Assembly (NCBI GenBank): GCA_900316045.1
Contig: ONBM01000005.1
Coordinates: 1 to 49,426, forward strand
Length of the DNA: 49,426 nucleotides
Reading direction: 5' to 3'
From: an uncultured Bacteroidales bacterium
Lineage (GTDB): Bacteria; Bacteroidota; Bacteroidia; Bacteroidales; UBA932
Shown: piece after piece, positions 16,811 through 26,657 of the stretch
Layout: each line of letters begins with the position of its first letter
Position numbering within the stretch: position 1 is the first letter of the stretch
Translations under genes and position numbers: made by a program
Notes under the pieces: generated by a model
What the model was told of the DNA's origin: nothing
Database searches by the model: none
Seen by the model: the letters and a program-made list of their open reading frames with translations, nothing else

Positions 16811-19774
16811 ATGCAGTTCCTAAGACAAGTAGTTGAGCATTATTTCGGCACGGACGGCTTCTCGTCTCTGTGCTTCGTGTTTCCGAACAGGCGTAGCCAG
16901 GTCTTCTTCAAGAAGTATCTCGGAGAGGCAGTGAAGGCTGCCGGAACCCCGATCGCATCTCCCAAAATGCTCACGATCAATGATTTCTTCTTCCAGGCCG
17001 CTGGCACTTCCGCCGCAGACAGGATACGGCTCCTGCTGATTTTATATGGTTGCTACTCAAAGCTTTATAAGGAGCCGGAGCCACTTGACGAATTCATCTT
17101 CTGGGGCGATATATTAATAGGTGATTTCGACGATTTGGACAAATATCTTGTGGATGCCAGGATGCTTTTCGCCAATGTCATGGACTTCAAGGCCATCCAA
17201 GATAATTATGAATATCTTTCCGAGGCTCAGCGCAAGGCAATTTCTCAGTTCATGTCGCATTTCCGTGGCGCCGAGGGAATGAGGTTGGACCCTGACTCCA
17301 AGGACCCTAACGTGAAGGAACGTTTCCTTAGGATGTGGCAGATTCTGTGGCCGTTGTACAATGATTATCGTAAAACCCTTACAGATAAAGGGATAGCCTA
17401 CGAAGGCATGGTTTACAGGAACGTCGCAGAAAGGCTTAAGGGCGAAGCGGCTGCGGACGTGCTGACAGAGGCATTCCCAAACACGCGAAAATTCATATTC
17501 GTCGGCCACAATGCCTTGAACGAGTGCGAAAGGGCAGTGATGAGGAAGATGCGGGACGCAGGCGTGGCAGAGTTCTGCTGGGACTTCTCGAGCAAGATGA
17601 TGAAAGATAAGCATAACAAGGCTTCGCTTTTCCTCTCAAAGAACGTCGAGGAATTCGGGCAGGCATTCGATCTGGATTCGGAAGGCTTGCCAGAACCCAA
17701 ATTCGAGGTCATCAGCGTCCCATCCTCGGTCGGGCAGGCAAAGCTGCTGCCTGAACTGCTCTCGGAAATAGCTTCCGAAGGGCAGGCCTTGGAAGGCAAT
17801 CTTGGGAGTCTTTGGAACAATAAGGACTACAGTGACATGGCGGTAGTGATTCCAGATGAAACCCTTCTAGTGCCTGTGCTGAATTCCGTGCCTCCTGAAA
17901 TACAGGATATAAATGTGACAATGGGGTATCCGATGCGTAGCAGTCCATTCTATGATTTTCTCTCGGTCGTGGATTCTCTTCAGCTGCATCTTAGGGAAAA
18001 GGATGGCAAATGGTACTTTTACCACAAACAGGTCTGGGACGTGCTGTCTTCCGGCATATTCCAGAAAATCATCACAGAAGACGATGAGGCTGCGAAAAAG
18101 GCAATGAACATAAAGAAAGATTCGAGGTACTATGTCTGTGAGGATGACCTGCGAGGCACTCCGCTTTTCGATTTGGTGTTCAGGGCAGCCGTCAAGGATC
18201 CAAAAGCCATTGACAATAAGCAAATCCTTGCAATAGAAGAGTATCAGCTGAGCATGATAGCCGGCATTGCTAAAAAGCTTTCCGAGGGTGGCGGGGCTTC
18301 GATGGACCTGGAGTTCGCTATGGCCGCCTACAATGCCGTGAACCAGTTGAAAACAAACGACCTGGCCATACTGCCACTTACGTATTTCCGGCTTTTCGAA
18401 CAACTCATCGGCCCAGTCTCGGTGCCGTTCAATGGAGAGCCGCTGAAAGGGCTGCAGGTCATGGGGCCGCTCGAAACCAGGGCGCTGGACTTCAAGCATA
18501 TATTCCTGCTCTCTTGCAACGAAGGCATATTCCCTCGAAGAAGCGTCAGCTCTTCATTCATCCCTCCAGAATTGAGAAAAGGTTTCGGCTTGCCAACATA
18601 CGAGTTGCAAGATGCCGTGTGGGCATATTATTTCTATAGGATGATTCAGCGGGCGGAGACCGTGACCATGATTTTTGATTCCAGGACCGAGGGATTGAAG
18701 GTAGGGGAGGAGAGCCGCTACATCAAACAGCTGGAATATCATTTTGGCGTGCCACTAAAAAGAAGTTTCGTGAAAGCTTCAGCGAAAAGCCACATAGAGA
18801 TATCAGACATTCCGAAGACGGAGATCGATGTGGCAGCATTGCGAGAGGTCAGGTTCTCGGCTTCCACGATGAAAAGCTATCTGGACTGCCCGGCAATGTT
18901 CTATTTCTCCAGCATAAAGAAACTCAGTGAGGAGGAAGAAGTGGCTGAGGATGTAGATGCCCCAACGTTAGGAAACATATTCCATTCTACTATGCAGGCG
19001 CTTTATCTAGGGGAGGCTGCGATGGATCCGTCATACGACATTTCAGACAGGAATCGGAATGATAACTTGCCGGGGCGGCTGACGGAGGTGACAAAGGAAT
19101 ATATCGACCTCTGGCTGAAGCGCCAAGATGATATTAAGGCAAGAATCAGAAGCTTGATACTCAGCCAGATGCATACATTTGAAGTGAGCGGTCGCGACCT
19201 CGTGACCGAGAACGTCATCCTGCAATATGTCTTGAGGACTCTGCGGCGCGATAGAGAACTTCTCGAAAAACACCACGTCAATTCTTTCAAGATACTAGGC
19301 TTGGAGGAACGCGTGGAGGCAGAAGTGGACGGATTTAAATTCGTGGGCTACATAGACAGAAAAGACAGCTTCCTTCCTGGCCAAGTGCGGATTGTTGATT
19401 ACAAGACAGGAAAGGTGGCGGACTCCGAGGTGAACATAAACGATGATGACGCAGAGGCTGTTGCAGAGGCTTTGTTTGCTCCAGACAATGATAAAAGGCC
19501 TAAAATCGCTTTCCAGCTATTCATTTACGACTACATGGTTCTCCACGACCCGAGTTGGAGGGGCGGGCAGATAGTGAACTCTATTTACCAGCCGCTCAGC
19601 ATGTTCAAGAATGAGGTTCTGGAAGTACCCATGAGCCAGAAATTCAATGAATGCACCGAGGCGCTCCTGCACTCGACGCTTGTGCAGATGCAGGATTTAA
19701 ACATAGGCTGGCGGCGGACGAATGCCACTTCGGTGTGTGCTTGGTGCAGTTTCAAAAATATTTGCGGAAGATAA
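16811..19774 (+). CDS. addB: AddB-type PD-(D/E)XK nuclease of double-strand break repair
   Basis: The 987-residue protein is the AddB-like partner of the helicase-nuclease encoded next. The N-terminal two thirds form an inactivated helicase-like part; the C-terminal part is a RecB-family nuclease with D849 (GYIDRKD) and the DYKTGK motif (D863, K865). Four cysteines fit the iron-sulfur staple of AddB nucleases: C693 (YLDCPAMF) and the terminal C976, C979 and C985 (CAWCSFKNICGR). The complex resects DNA ends for RecA. There is no SD sequence at the ATG. addA starts ten bases after this gene, so the two are one operon. Confidence 0.9.
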   Translation: MQFLRQVVEHYFGTDGFSSLCFVFPNRRSQVFFKKYLGEAVKAAGTPIASPKMLTINDFFFQAAGTSAADRIRLLLILYGCYSKLYKEPEPLDEFIFWGDILIGDFDDLDKYLVDARMLFANVMDFKAIQDNYEYLSEAQRKAISQFMSHFRGAEGMRLDPDSKDPNVKERFLRMWQILWPLYNDYRKTLTDKGIAYEGMVYRNVAERLKGEAAADVLTEAFPNTRKFIFVGHNALNECERAVMRKMRDAGVAEFCWDFSSKMMKDKHNKASLFLSKNVEEFGQAFDLDSEGLPEPKFEVISVPSSVGQAKLLPELLSEIASEGQALEGNLGSLWNNKDYSDMAVVIPDETLLVPVLNSVPPEIQDINVTMGYPMRSSPFYDFLSVVDSLQLHLREKDGKWYFYHKQVWDVLSSGIFQKIITEDDEAAKKAMNIKKDSRYYVCEDDLRGTPLFDLVFRAAVKDPKAIDNKQILAIEEYQLSMIAGIAKKLSEGGGASMDLEFAMAAYNAVNQLKTNDLAILPLTYFRLFEQLIGPVSVPFNGEPLKGLQVMGPLETRALDFKHIFLLSCNEGIFPRRSVSSSFIPPELRKGFGLPTYELQDAVWAYYFYRMIQRAETVTMIFDSRTEGLKVGEESRYIKQLEYHFGVPLKRSFVKASAKSHIEISDIPKTEIDVAALREVRFSASTMKSYLDCPAMFYFSSIKKLSEEEEVAEDVDAPTLGNIFHSTMQALYLGEAAMDPSYDISDRNRNDNLPGRLTEVTKEYIDLWLKRQDDIKARIRSLILSQMHTFEVSGRDLVTENVILQYVLRTLRRDRELLEKHHVNSFKILGLEERVEAEVDGFKFVGYIDRKDSFLPGQVRIVDYKTGKVADSEVNINDDDAEAVAEALFAPDNDKRPKIAFQLFIYDYMVLHDPSWRGGQIVNSIYQPLSMFKNEVLEVPMSQKFNECTEALLHSTLVQMQDLNIGWRRTNATSVCAWCSFKNICGR

Positions 19775-19784
19775 ATGAATATTC

Positions 19785-22700
19785 ATGATTAAGATATTGA
19801 AAGCATCAGCTGGTTCAGGAAAGACCTGGAACCTTGCCAAGACATATATAGAGCTATTGCTGAAGAACGACGATCCTTACGCCTACAGGCACATCCTGGC
19901 CGTCACTTTCACGAATAAGGCCACCGACGAGATGAAGAGCCGGATCTTGAAAGAGCTGCACACGTTAGCCTCAGATACAGAAAATTCCAGCTACCTTAAA
20001 GAGTTCGTGCCTTCTAAATTTCAGACGAAAGAGGCTTTGAGGGATAAATCTGCTGCCGTGCTATACAATATATTGCATGACTATAGCGCATTCGCCATCA
20101 GCACCATCGACCGCTTCTTCCAGCAGAGCCTGAAATCGTTCTCTCGCGAGATAGGCCAGTTCTCTAACTATCAGGTCGAGCTGGACAAGGATTCTTTGGT
20201 CGAAGAGAGCGTTGACCGGATTCTGGACTCGCTATCCGAACTCCAGCCAGAATTGTTGAGATGGGTGTCCGACAGCGTCATGGAGAGGCTGGAAAGAGGC
20301 CAGAAGTACAGCTTGAAAGACGATCTTCTAAATATGGCTTCTCAGCTTGAGTCGGACGAGCACAGGGCAGTGACAGAACGGTATGGGGTGGACGACTCTA
20401 AGGCATATTCCAAGGAAAACCTGAAAAGGATGAAGGTCGTATTGAGAAAGGTGATGCAAGATTTCCGTCGCGGGCTGAAAGATGCCGTGCAAGCGGTCAA
20501 GGACGCTTTTCTTTCGGCAGGCGTCGATCCGGGCGTAACTTCGCGGTCGTTCATGTCCAAGACACTGGAAAAATTCGATGGCATGGATCCTTACGGAGGC
20601 GTCCCTGGCTTCACTGATTCTTTCAGATGTAAGGCGCAGGACTTCCAGTCTTGGTTCAAGAAGGCTGACGTGGAGAAATATGCCTCTCTGGAAGGGGTTC
20701 TGCTTCCACCTGTGCAGCACCTCATAGCGTATTACGACGGAGGCATAAAGGCGTTCAATACGGCCGCTCAGATCGAGGACCAGATAAACGATCTTGGCAT
20801 CGCCAACGAACTTTCGACGGCCTTCATGGATGTGATGAGAGAACATAACGTGATCTGCATAGAGGAATCCAACGTTCTGCTGAAAAACATAATTGATGGC
20901 TCCGACGCCCCTTTCGTGTACGAGAAAATAGGCGTCAGGTACGAGCATTTCCTTCTGGACGAGTTTCAGGATACGTCTCGGATTCAATGGGAAAATTTTC
21001 ATCCGCTCATAGCCAACAGTAACTCTCAGAACTTAGAAAATCTGCTCGTCGGGGATGTTAAGCAGAGCATTTACAGATGGCGAGGCTCTGACTGGAACTT
21101 GATGGCTAGGGAAGTGCAGGCCGAATTCCCGAATGCGCAGCCAAGCGGGATGACAGGCAACTGGCGAAGCCTTAGAAATATCGTGGAGTTCAACAATGCC
21201 TTTTTCCGATATGCTGCCAAGGCTATCGATGAGGTAGATGGCTCGGATCCTGCGAAGGCAGATTCCGTATCGGCGATTTACGGCGGGCTAGAGCAAGAAG
21301 TCCGTACGAAAGATATTCAGGAAGGCAGCGTGGAAATTGTTTTCTGCAATTCAGAGGAGGAGCTTCCCAGAACGTTGGAGACGATTAATAAAGTACTTGG
21401 AGCAGGGGCGAAACTTGGCGACATAGCCGTCCTGGTAAGAAATAACCAAGAAGGTTCCAAGACGGCTGCTTATCTTATAGAAAATGGCTTGGACGTAATC
21501 TCCGACGATTCCTTGAATTTGAAATCATCGTCGGTCGTCAGAAAGCTTGCATCGCTGATCTCTGCGGTGAATAATCCTGAAGACAAAATAGGCTCGTACA
21601 TAGCAGAGGAGGCAGGGCTGGATGCCAGGAACGTTCAATTCCACAGCCTCTTGGAACTTTGCGAGATACTGCTCAGGAAAATCCGGGAGAAAATGAGCGA
21701 GGCGGATTTCGAGGATGAAGTGCTTTATATTCAGTCTTTCATGGATTACGCGCAAGATTTTGCGGCCACGAACGGCAATTCCCTGAATGCTTTCTTGAAG
21801 CAGTGGGGCGAGGATTCTCCGAAAGTCAGTTCCCCGAGAGACGAGAATGCGGTGAGGGTCATGACAATCCATAAATCTAAAGGCTTGGAATTCCCATATG
21901 TGATATTCCCGTTTGCCGAAAAAGTGGGCTTGTTCCGAAGTACGAACCGCTGGATAGTTCCGAGAGTAAATGGAACCCCATTAGAGGGCATTGGAAAGGT
22001 TGCGTTCAACTTTGCGCTCTCGAGTGGCAGTTCGGACACGATTTTCGAAGATGACTATAAGAACGAGGTCTTCTTGCAGCATGTAGACAACATCAATACA
22101 TTCTACGTGGCTCTTACTCGTGCTTCAAAAGGACTTACTGTCATTGCAGAGAGTGGCGGGACCACGAAGGATGGCAGCTTCAAGAGCCTTGCCGGAATAT
22201 TGGAGAGTTTCATGGACTCCGATGCTCAAGGATTCACGAAGAGTTCGGAAGGGGATGACATCATATTCATGAAAGGAGCTATCTATGATTTTTCCAAGAT
22301 GGATAGGGATGGGGAGAAGTCGCAGGTCAGGAATCCTGGCTTTCCTTCCTTCCCTCTCGATTTCGGCGAGGGAGGCGGCCGTGGTGACCTTAGGCTTCGG
22401 CTCAGCATGGATTCATCAGATTTTTTCACCGAAGAGGCGAAGGCCCGCGACGAGGCTGTCCGCAATGGCACCGTCCTGCATAATATCCTTGCCTCTGTGA
22501 TAACCCCTGGTGACGTTCAGCCGGCTGTGGAAAAGGCTTTGCAGTCTGGGGACGTAGACGTAGAGAACGCAGAGGCGGATATGAAACTTCTCAAGGAGAG
22601 GATCGCTGCGCATCCGGAATGGTTTCCTGAAAAAGGGGCGGAAATCTTCACCGAGACATCCATCTTCGATGCTGACGGAGAGGAGCATCGGCCAGACAGA

Positions 22701-22865
22701 GTCATCATCCGTGATGGAATGGTGGCTATCGTGGACTACAAGTTCGGCGAGAAAAACCCTCGCTACAAGTCTCAGATGTCAAAATATATGAATATCTATA
22801 AGCGCATGGGATATTCGCAGGTCGAAGGGACTATTTGGTATGTGCCGGCAGATGAGGTAGAATAA
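19785..22865 (+). CDS. addA: AddA-type UvrD/RecB helicase-nuclease
   Basis: The 1026-residue protein is an SF1A helicase with a C-terminal nuclease. Seen in order: Walker A ASAGSGKT (residues 7-14), the DEFQDTSR motif II (D392, E393), VGDVKQSIYRWRGSD (motif III), TIHKSKGLEFPYVIF (motif V region), YVALTRASKGL (motif VI) and, near the end, PDRVIIRD with DYKFGE (D984, K986), the RecB-type nuclease site. With AddB it processes double-strand breaks in place of RecBCD. It is separated from addB by ten bases, the gap containing GAATATTC. It is followed by a new promoter for DUF4290. Confidence 0.93.
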   Translation: MIKILKASAGSGKTWNLAKTYIELLLKNDDPYAYRHILAVTFTNKATDEMKSRILKELHTLASDTENSSYLKEFVPSKFQTKEALRDKSAAVLYNILHDYSAFAISTIDRFFQQSLKSFSREIGQFSNYQVELDKDSLVEESVDRILDSLSELQPELLRWVSDSVMERLERGQKYSLKDDLLNMASQLESDEHRAVTERYGVDDSKAYSKENLKRMKVVLRKVMQDFRRGLKDAVQAVKDAFLSAGVDPGVTSRSFMSKTLEKFDGMDPYGGVPGFTDSFRCKAQDFQSWFKKADVEKYASLEGVLLPPVQHLIAYYDGGIKAFNTAAQIEDQINDLGIANELSTAFMDVMREHNVICIEESNVLLKNIIDGSDAPFVYEKIGVRYEHFLLDEFQDTSRIQWENFHPLIANSNSQNLENLLVGDVKQSIYRWRGSDWNLMAREVQAEFPNAQPSGMTGNWRSLRNIVEFNNAFFRYAAKAIDEVDGSDPAKADSVSAIYGGLEQEVRTKDIQEGSVEIVFCNSEEELPRTLETINKVLGAGAKLGDIAVLVRNNQEGSKTAAYLIENGLDVISDDSLNLKSSSVVRKLASLISAVNNPEDKIGSYIAEEAGLDARNVQFHSLLELCEILLRKIREKMSEADFEDEVLYIQSFMDYAQDFAATNGNSLNAFLKQWGEDSPKVSSPRDENAVRVMTIHKSKGLEFPYVIFPFAEKVGLFRSTNRWIVPRVNGTPLEGIGKVAFNFALSSGSSDTIFEDDYKNEVFLQHVDNINTFYVALTRASKGLTVIAESGGTTKDGSFKSLAGILESFMDSDAQGFTKSSEGDDIIFMKGAIYDFSKMDRDGEKSQVRNPGFPSFPLDFGEGGGRGDLRLRLSMDSSDFFTEEAKARDEAVRNGTVLHNILASVITPGDVQPAVEKALQSGDVDVENAEADMKLLKERIAAHPEWFPEKGAEIFTETSIFDADGEEHRPDRVIIRDGMVAIVDYKFGEKNPRYKSQMSKYMNIYKRMGYSQVEGTIWYVPADEVE

Positions 22866-22871
22866 TTTTCT

Positions 22872-22879
22872 TATATTTG
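22872..22879 (+). promoter_or_regulatory. -7 element TATATTTG of the DUF4290-ftsK-lolA transcript
   Basis: TATATTTG matches TAnnTTTG exactly and lies just after the addA stop codon, 17 bases before the DUF4290 ATG. A -33 TTG is not clear. Confidence 0.45.
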
Positions 22880-22896
22880 CAAATTGACAACAATTT

Positions 22897-23559
22897 ATGA
22901 ATATGGAGCCTGGAGAAAATACGATAAAGCTTTATTACAACACTGAACGTGAGAAGCTTGAGATGCCTGAATATGGTCGCAACGTCTTGGAAATGGTGGA
23001 GCAGCTGAAGAGGATTCCAGACAAGGCGAAGCGTTCCGAGCAGGCGAGGGCGGTAGTGAAGGTGATGGAGTTGCTGAACCCGAGCGTCAAGTCTCAGGAG
23101 AATTATGAGCACAAGCTGTGGGATCAGCTCTACATGATAGCTGATTACGATTTAGACATTGATTCGCCATACCCGATGCCAGAAAAAAAGGCGAAGGAAG
23201 TTCCCCCAATGAAGATTCCTCTGAATAAGAAACCTATTCGCGCAACTCATTACGGCAGGAACATAGAAAGCATAATAGACCTGATCGCCGGAGAACCGGA
23301 AGGCGAGATGAAGAGGGCTATGCTACGCTCTCTGGCAATATACATGAGGCAGCAATACCTTATCTGGAACAAGGACAGCGTGGCTGACGAAACAATATTC
23401 GCAGACATCGAAAAGCTTTCTAATGGCCGCATACGCATTCCTGCGGACTTGGAGCTGTCGAAGATATCCGATGACGCTAACTTCTCGCGTCCTGGCCTGA
23501 ATCTTGGAATTGGGCAGAATCATAACAAGAATCAGAAGAAACATAGGAACAGGAAATGA
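22897..23559 (+). CDS. DUF4290 protein
   Basis: The 220-residue protein matches the Bacteroidota-specific DUF4290 family (LPEYGRN-like N terminus, here MPEYGRNVLEMV; repeated later as THYGRNIESIID). It is cytoplasmic, with a basic, Asn/His/Lys-rich tail (NHNKNQKKHRNRK) that could bind nucleic acid. No function is known to me. Its stop overlaps the ftsK start by four bases (ATGA), so translation is probably coupled and a role near chromosome segregation or division is plausible. Two ATGs are possible (22897 or 22903, ATGAATATG). Confidence 0.87.
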   Translation: MNMEPGENTIKLYYNTEREKLEMPEYGRNVLEMVEQLKRIPDKAKRSEQARAVVKVMELLNPSVKSQENYEHKLWDQLYMIADYDLDIDSPYPMPEKKAKEVPPMKIPLNKKPIRATHYGRNIESIIDLIAGEPEGEMKRAMLRSLAIYMRQQYLIWNKDSVADETIFADIEKLSNGRIRIPADLELSKISDDANFSRPGLNLGIGQNHNKNQKKHRNRK

Positions 23560-25970
23560 GATTATTCACGTTCTGGAGAGATTTAGACGATGACGACAAG
23601 GAGAGGGTCATAAAAATCACAGGACTTCTCATAGCCGTCTTCGCCATATTTACTCTCTTGGCCAACGTCTCATACTTATTCACTTGGAAAACAGACCAGA
23701 GCCTCTTGTCCACAGAAATTTCTGATAAGTCGATAGAGGTGTCGAACATCTGTGGCAAGCTAGGCTTCAAGTGGTCATATTTCCTGGTCACTCAATGTTT
23801 CGGGCTTGGCAGTTTCGCCCTTATCCTAATTCTCTTCGCAGTCTCTATGAGGCTTTTGCTGAAGCGCTGGCATTACTCAATGCTGAGAACAATTCTCTTG
23901 ACGCTCACGGGGGCTCTCATAGCATCTTTCATTCTGGCTTTCATCTCGAACCTGACTGGCTTCAATAATGCTTTCGGTGGCGGCTTAGGGGGGCAATGCG
24001 GGGCTTCTTCCGTAAGCTGGATGACGAACCTGCTGGGAAATATCGTGACCGGAGTCATTCTGGTTGCGGCGGTAATCCTCTGGTTGCTTTTCGCAAGCTC
24101 CAGGTTCAAGCATTGGATGGCTGGCATTGGCAAAGACAATCCGGAAGACGAAAAAGAGCCTGAACCGTGCGAAGAGCAAGTGATCGTCGAGAAGGGCAAG
24201 AGAAAATTTGAGGAGCCGGAAGAAGTAAATGACTATACCGACAAGGAGCCAGAAGCAAATCCGGAGCGAGATTCTTCAATCAATCTTTCAGGATTCGATG
24301 ACCAGCTGGAAGCAAAGCCGGAACCATCTGAAGAAGCCAAGGCAGAGGGAACTTTAGAAATCCAACGCGGCGAGGGTCTTTCCACGGAGATCAAGAAAGA
24401 GCTGGAGCCATACGACAGCAAGAGTGAGCTGCCCGATTACAAGCCGCTCAGCCTGGACTTGCTGGAAGTTCACGAATCTACTCGCAGGGATGTCTCCAAC
24501 GAGGAAATAACTCGCAATAACAATAAGATACGCGCTACGCTCGAGAATTTCAAGATTCAGGTGCAAGACGTGAAGGCGGTAGTAGGACCTACTGTGACCC
24601 TTTACATGGTCTATCCTGCCCCAGGGGTTAAGATTGCTGGCATCAAGCGGATTCAGGAGGACATTGGAATGTATCTTCATGCCAAAGGCGTGCGCGTGAT
24701 CACATTGCCAGACTCTGTCGGAATAGAGGTTGCGAACGATAATCCTTCAATAGTGCCTTTACGGGCCGTCCTGAACGATGAGGCTTTCAGGACAAGCAAG
24801 GCAGAGCTTCCGGTCGCCATCGGTTATACCATCCAGCAGAAAGTGAAAGTGTTCGATTTGGCAGACGCTCCACATCTGCTGGTTGCCGGTGCGACTAAGC
24901 AGGGTAAGTCTGTCTGCCTGAACGTGATTGTTTCTTCGTTGCTATATTCGAAACACCCGTCGGAGCTGAAGTTCGTGTTCATCGACCCTAAGATGGTAGA
25001 ATTCAGCGCTTACGAGCGCTTGCTGCATCATTATCTGGCCGTCCTTCCTGATTTCCATGACGAGGAAGAGGAGAGGGTGAACGCCATCGTGAAGAATCCG
25101 AAGCTGGCGGAGAAAGTCCTGCGGTCTCTATGCAAGGAGATGGATAGCAGGTACGAGCTGCTGAGCAAGGCTTACGTCCAGAAAATCAGCCAGTACAACG
25201 ATAAATACAATCACCATCACTTGAGGCCTGATGAAGGGCATCGTTTCTTGCCATATATCGTCGTGGTGATTGATGAATATGCTGACTTAACCATGTCGGT
25301 CGGGGCTACAGGGGAGGCGAAAACCATTGCGAGAAGCATCTCTACGTCCATCATTCGTCTGGCTCAGAAAGGACGAGCGGCTGGCATTCACGTGATTATC
25401 GCTACTCAGAGACCTTCTGTTGATGTGATTACGGGTCTCATTAAATCGAATTTCCCTACTAGAATTGCGTTCAGGGTAGTTTCTAGGATAGATTCAGCAA
25501 CGATCCTCGATTCTCCCGGGGCCGAGAAGCTTATCGGAAGGGGAGACATGCTGTATTATGCCGGCGTTGAGACTGAGAGAGTCCAGTGTGCCTTGGTCTC
25601 TAACGAGGAAATAGCGAAAATCACCAAGGCTGTCAGCGAGCAGGAGGGTTATAAGAAAAGTTATAGCACTCCATATTACTTGCCTTCCGTTGACGAGCAG
25701 TCGGACGAGGGTGATGGCGGCATGATAGACATGAAGAGTCTCGATGAACGTTTCGAAGAGGCGGCCAAGATGGTTGTCACGACCCAGCGAGGCTCAACTT
25801 CTGACTTGCAAAGACGCTTAGGAATGGGGTATGCCAAGGCTGGCCGAGTAATGGATCAGCTGGAGGCTGCCGGAATCGTTGGCCCTCAAGAGGGTTCCAA
25901 GCCTCGTCAGGTGTTGATTTCAAGTCTGGATGAACTTGAAAAAGTGCTGGAGGCATATCGCCAGCAATAG
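23556..25970 (+). CDS. ftsK: FtsK/SpoIIIE-type DNA translocase
   Basis: The 804-residue protein pumps chromosomal DNA through the division septum. About four N-terminal membrane segments (residues 20-185) are followed by an acidic linker (about 190-290), the motor domain and a C-terminal winged-helix gamma domain. Walker A is GATKQGKS (445-452) and Walker B is VVVIDEYADL (D573, E574). The gamma domain (TTQRGSTSDLQRRLGMGYAKAGRVMDQLE) would read polar orienting sequences and contact XerD. The linker is short compared with E. coli FtsK and usual for Bacteroidota. It starts inside the DUF4290 stop codon. Confidence 0.95.
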   Translation: MRLFTFWRDLDDDDKERVIKITGLLIAVFAIFTLLANVSYLFTWKTDQSLLSTEISDKSIEVSNICGKLGFKWSYFLVTQCFGLGSFALILILFAVSMRLLLKRWHYSMLRTILLTLTGALIASFILAFISNLTGFNNAFGGGLGGQCGASSVSWMTNLLGNIVTGVILVAAVILWLLFASSRFKHWMAGIGKDNPEDEKEPEPCEEQVIVEKGKRKFEEPEEVNDYTDKEPEANPERDSSINLSGFDDQLEAKPEPSEEAKAEGTLEIQRGEGLSTEIKKELEPYDSKSELPDYKPLSLDLLEVHESTRRDVSNEEITRNNNKIRATLENFKIQVQDVKAVVGPTVTLYMVYPAPGVKIAGIKRIQEDIGMYLHAKGVRVITLPDSVGIEVANDNPSIVPLRAVLNDEAFRTSKAELPVAIGYTIQQKVKVFDLADAPHLLVAGATKQGKSVCLNVIVSSLLYSKHPSELKFVFIDPKMVEFSAYERLLHHYLAVLPDFHDEEEERVNAIVKNPKLAEKVLRSLCKEMDSRYELLSKAYVQKISQYNDKYNHHHLRPDEGHRFLPYIVVVIDEYADLTMSVGATGEAKTIARSISTSIIRLAQKGRAAGIHVIIATQRPSVDVITGLIKSNFPTRIAFRVVSRIDSATILDSPGAEKLIGRGDMLYYAGVETERVQCALVSNEEIAKITKAVSEQEGYKKSYSTPYYLPSVDEQSDEGDGGMIDMKSLDERFEEAAKMVVTTQRGSTSDLQRRLGMGYAKAGRVMDQLEAAGIVGPQEGSKPRQVLISSLDELEKVLEAYRQQ

Positions 25971-26009
25971 GCGCCTTCTGGCATAACTTCTGTAATTTCC
26001 ATTGTTGCC

Positions 26010-26657
26010 ATGAAAACAAAATATTCAAGATTATTATCCGTCATCGTTTTGGCTGCGCTCTCTTTGGCTGCAGATGCCTCCAGCAAGTCGCTCTCTGCAT
26101 TCCTGGCCAAAGTTTCCCTCTCACAGGTTTCATTTGAATATTCATTCGTAATGAACAGGGAGGGCTCGAAAATAACTGGCAATGGGAGCGTTACATTGCA
26201 GGACGACGCTTTCAGGCTCAAAGGCAACGGCCTGGAGATGTGGTGCGATGGCTCCACCAGCTGGACGGTTGACAGGTCAGCGGAAGAGATTCTGATTCAG
26301 CCCGTCGAGGATTCTGGGGAAGATTTCGCATCCAATCCGGCTCTGTTGGTGGCTTCTTTGGACAAGGGCTTCTCTGAGACATCCGGAGGCACTTCCAAAT
26401 TCAATGGCAAAGCGGTCACCACGTCAATCCTTTCCCCAAAGAGCGATGTTAGTTCGATGACAGAGATTTCCTTGCTGAAACTTTATTTCAAGGAAAGTAC
26501 CTCGGATCTGGTGGGGCTGGAAGTCAAGCTGAATGACGGTTCCGTGTGCGTTTTCACTATTTCTGGATTCAAGACTGCAGAAAAAAACTCGTCGAGAGCA
26601 GCATTCCGCTTCGACGAGAAAATTCCTTCAAATTATGTAGTGACAGATTTGCGCTAG
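26010..26657 (+). CDS. LolA-like periplasmic lipoprotein carrier
   Basis: The 215-residue protein has a signal peptide (residues 1-24, ending ADAS) and the LolA/LolB-like beta fold pattern: VSFEYSFVMNREGSKITGNGSVTLQDDAFRLKGNGLEMWCDGSTSWTVDRSAEEILI. LolA-type proteins carry lipoproteins across the periplasm to the outer membrane. It follows ftsK by 39 bases, a placement I recall as common in Bacteroidota. It ends with a four-base overlap with the convergent FISUMP gene. Confidence 0.8.
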   Translation: MKTKYSRLLSVIVLAALSLAADASSKSLSAFLAKVSLSQVSFEYSFVMNREGSKITGNGSVTLQDDAFRLKGNGLEMWCDGSTSWTVDRSAEEILIQPVEDSGEDFASNPALLVASLDKGFSETSGGTSKFNGKAVTTSILSPKSDVSSMTEISLLKLYFKESTSDLVGLEVKLNDGSVCVFTISGFKTAEKNSSRAAFRFDEKIPSNYVVTDLR

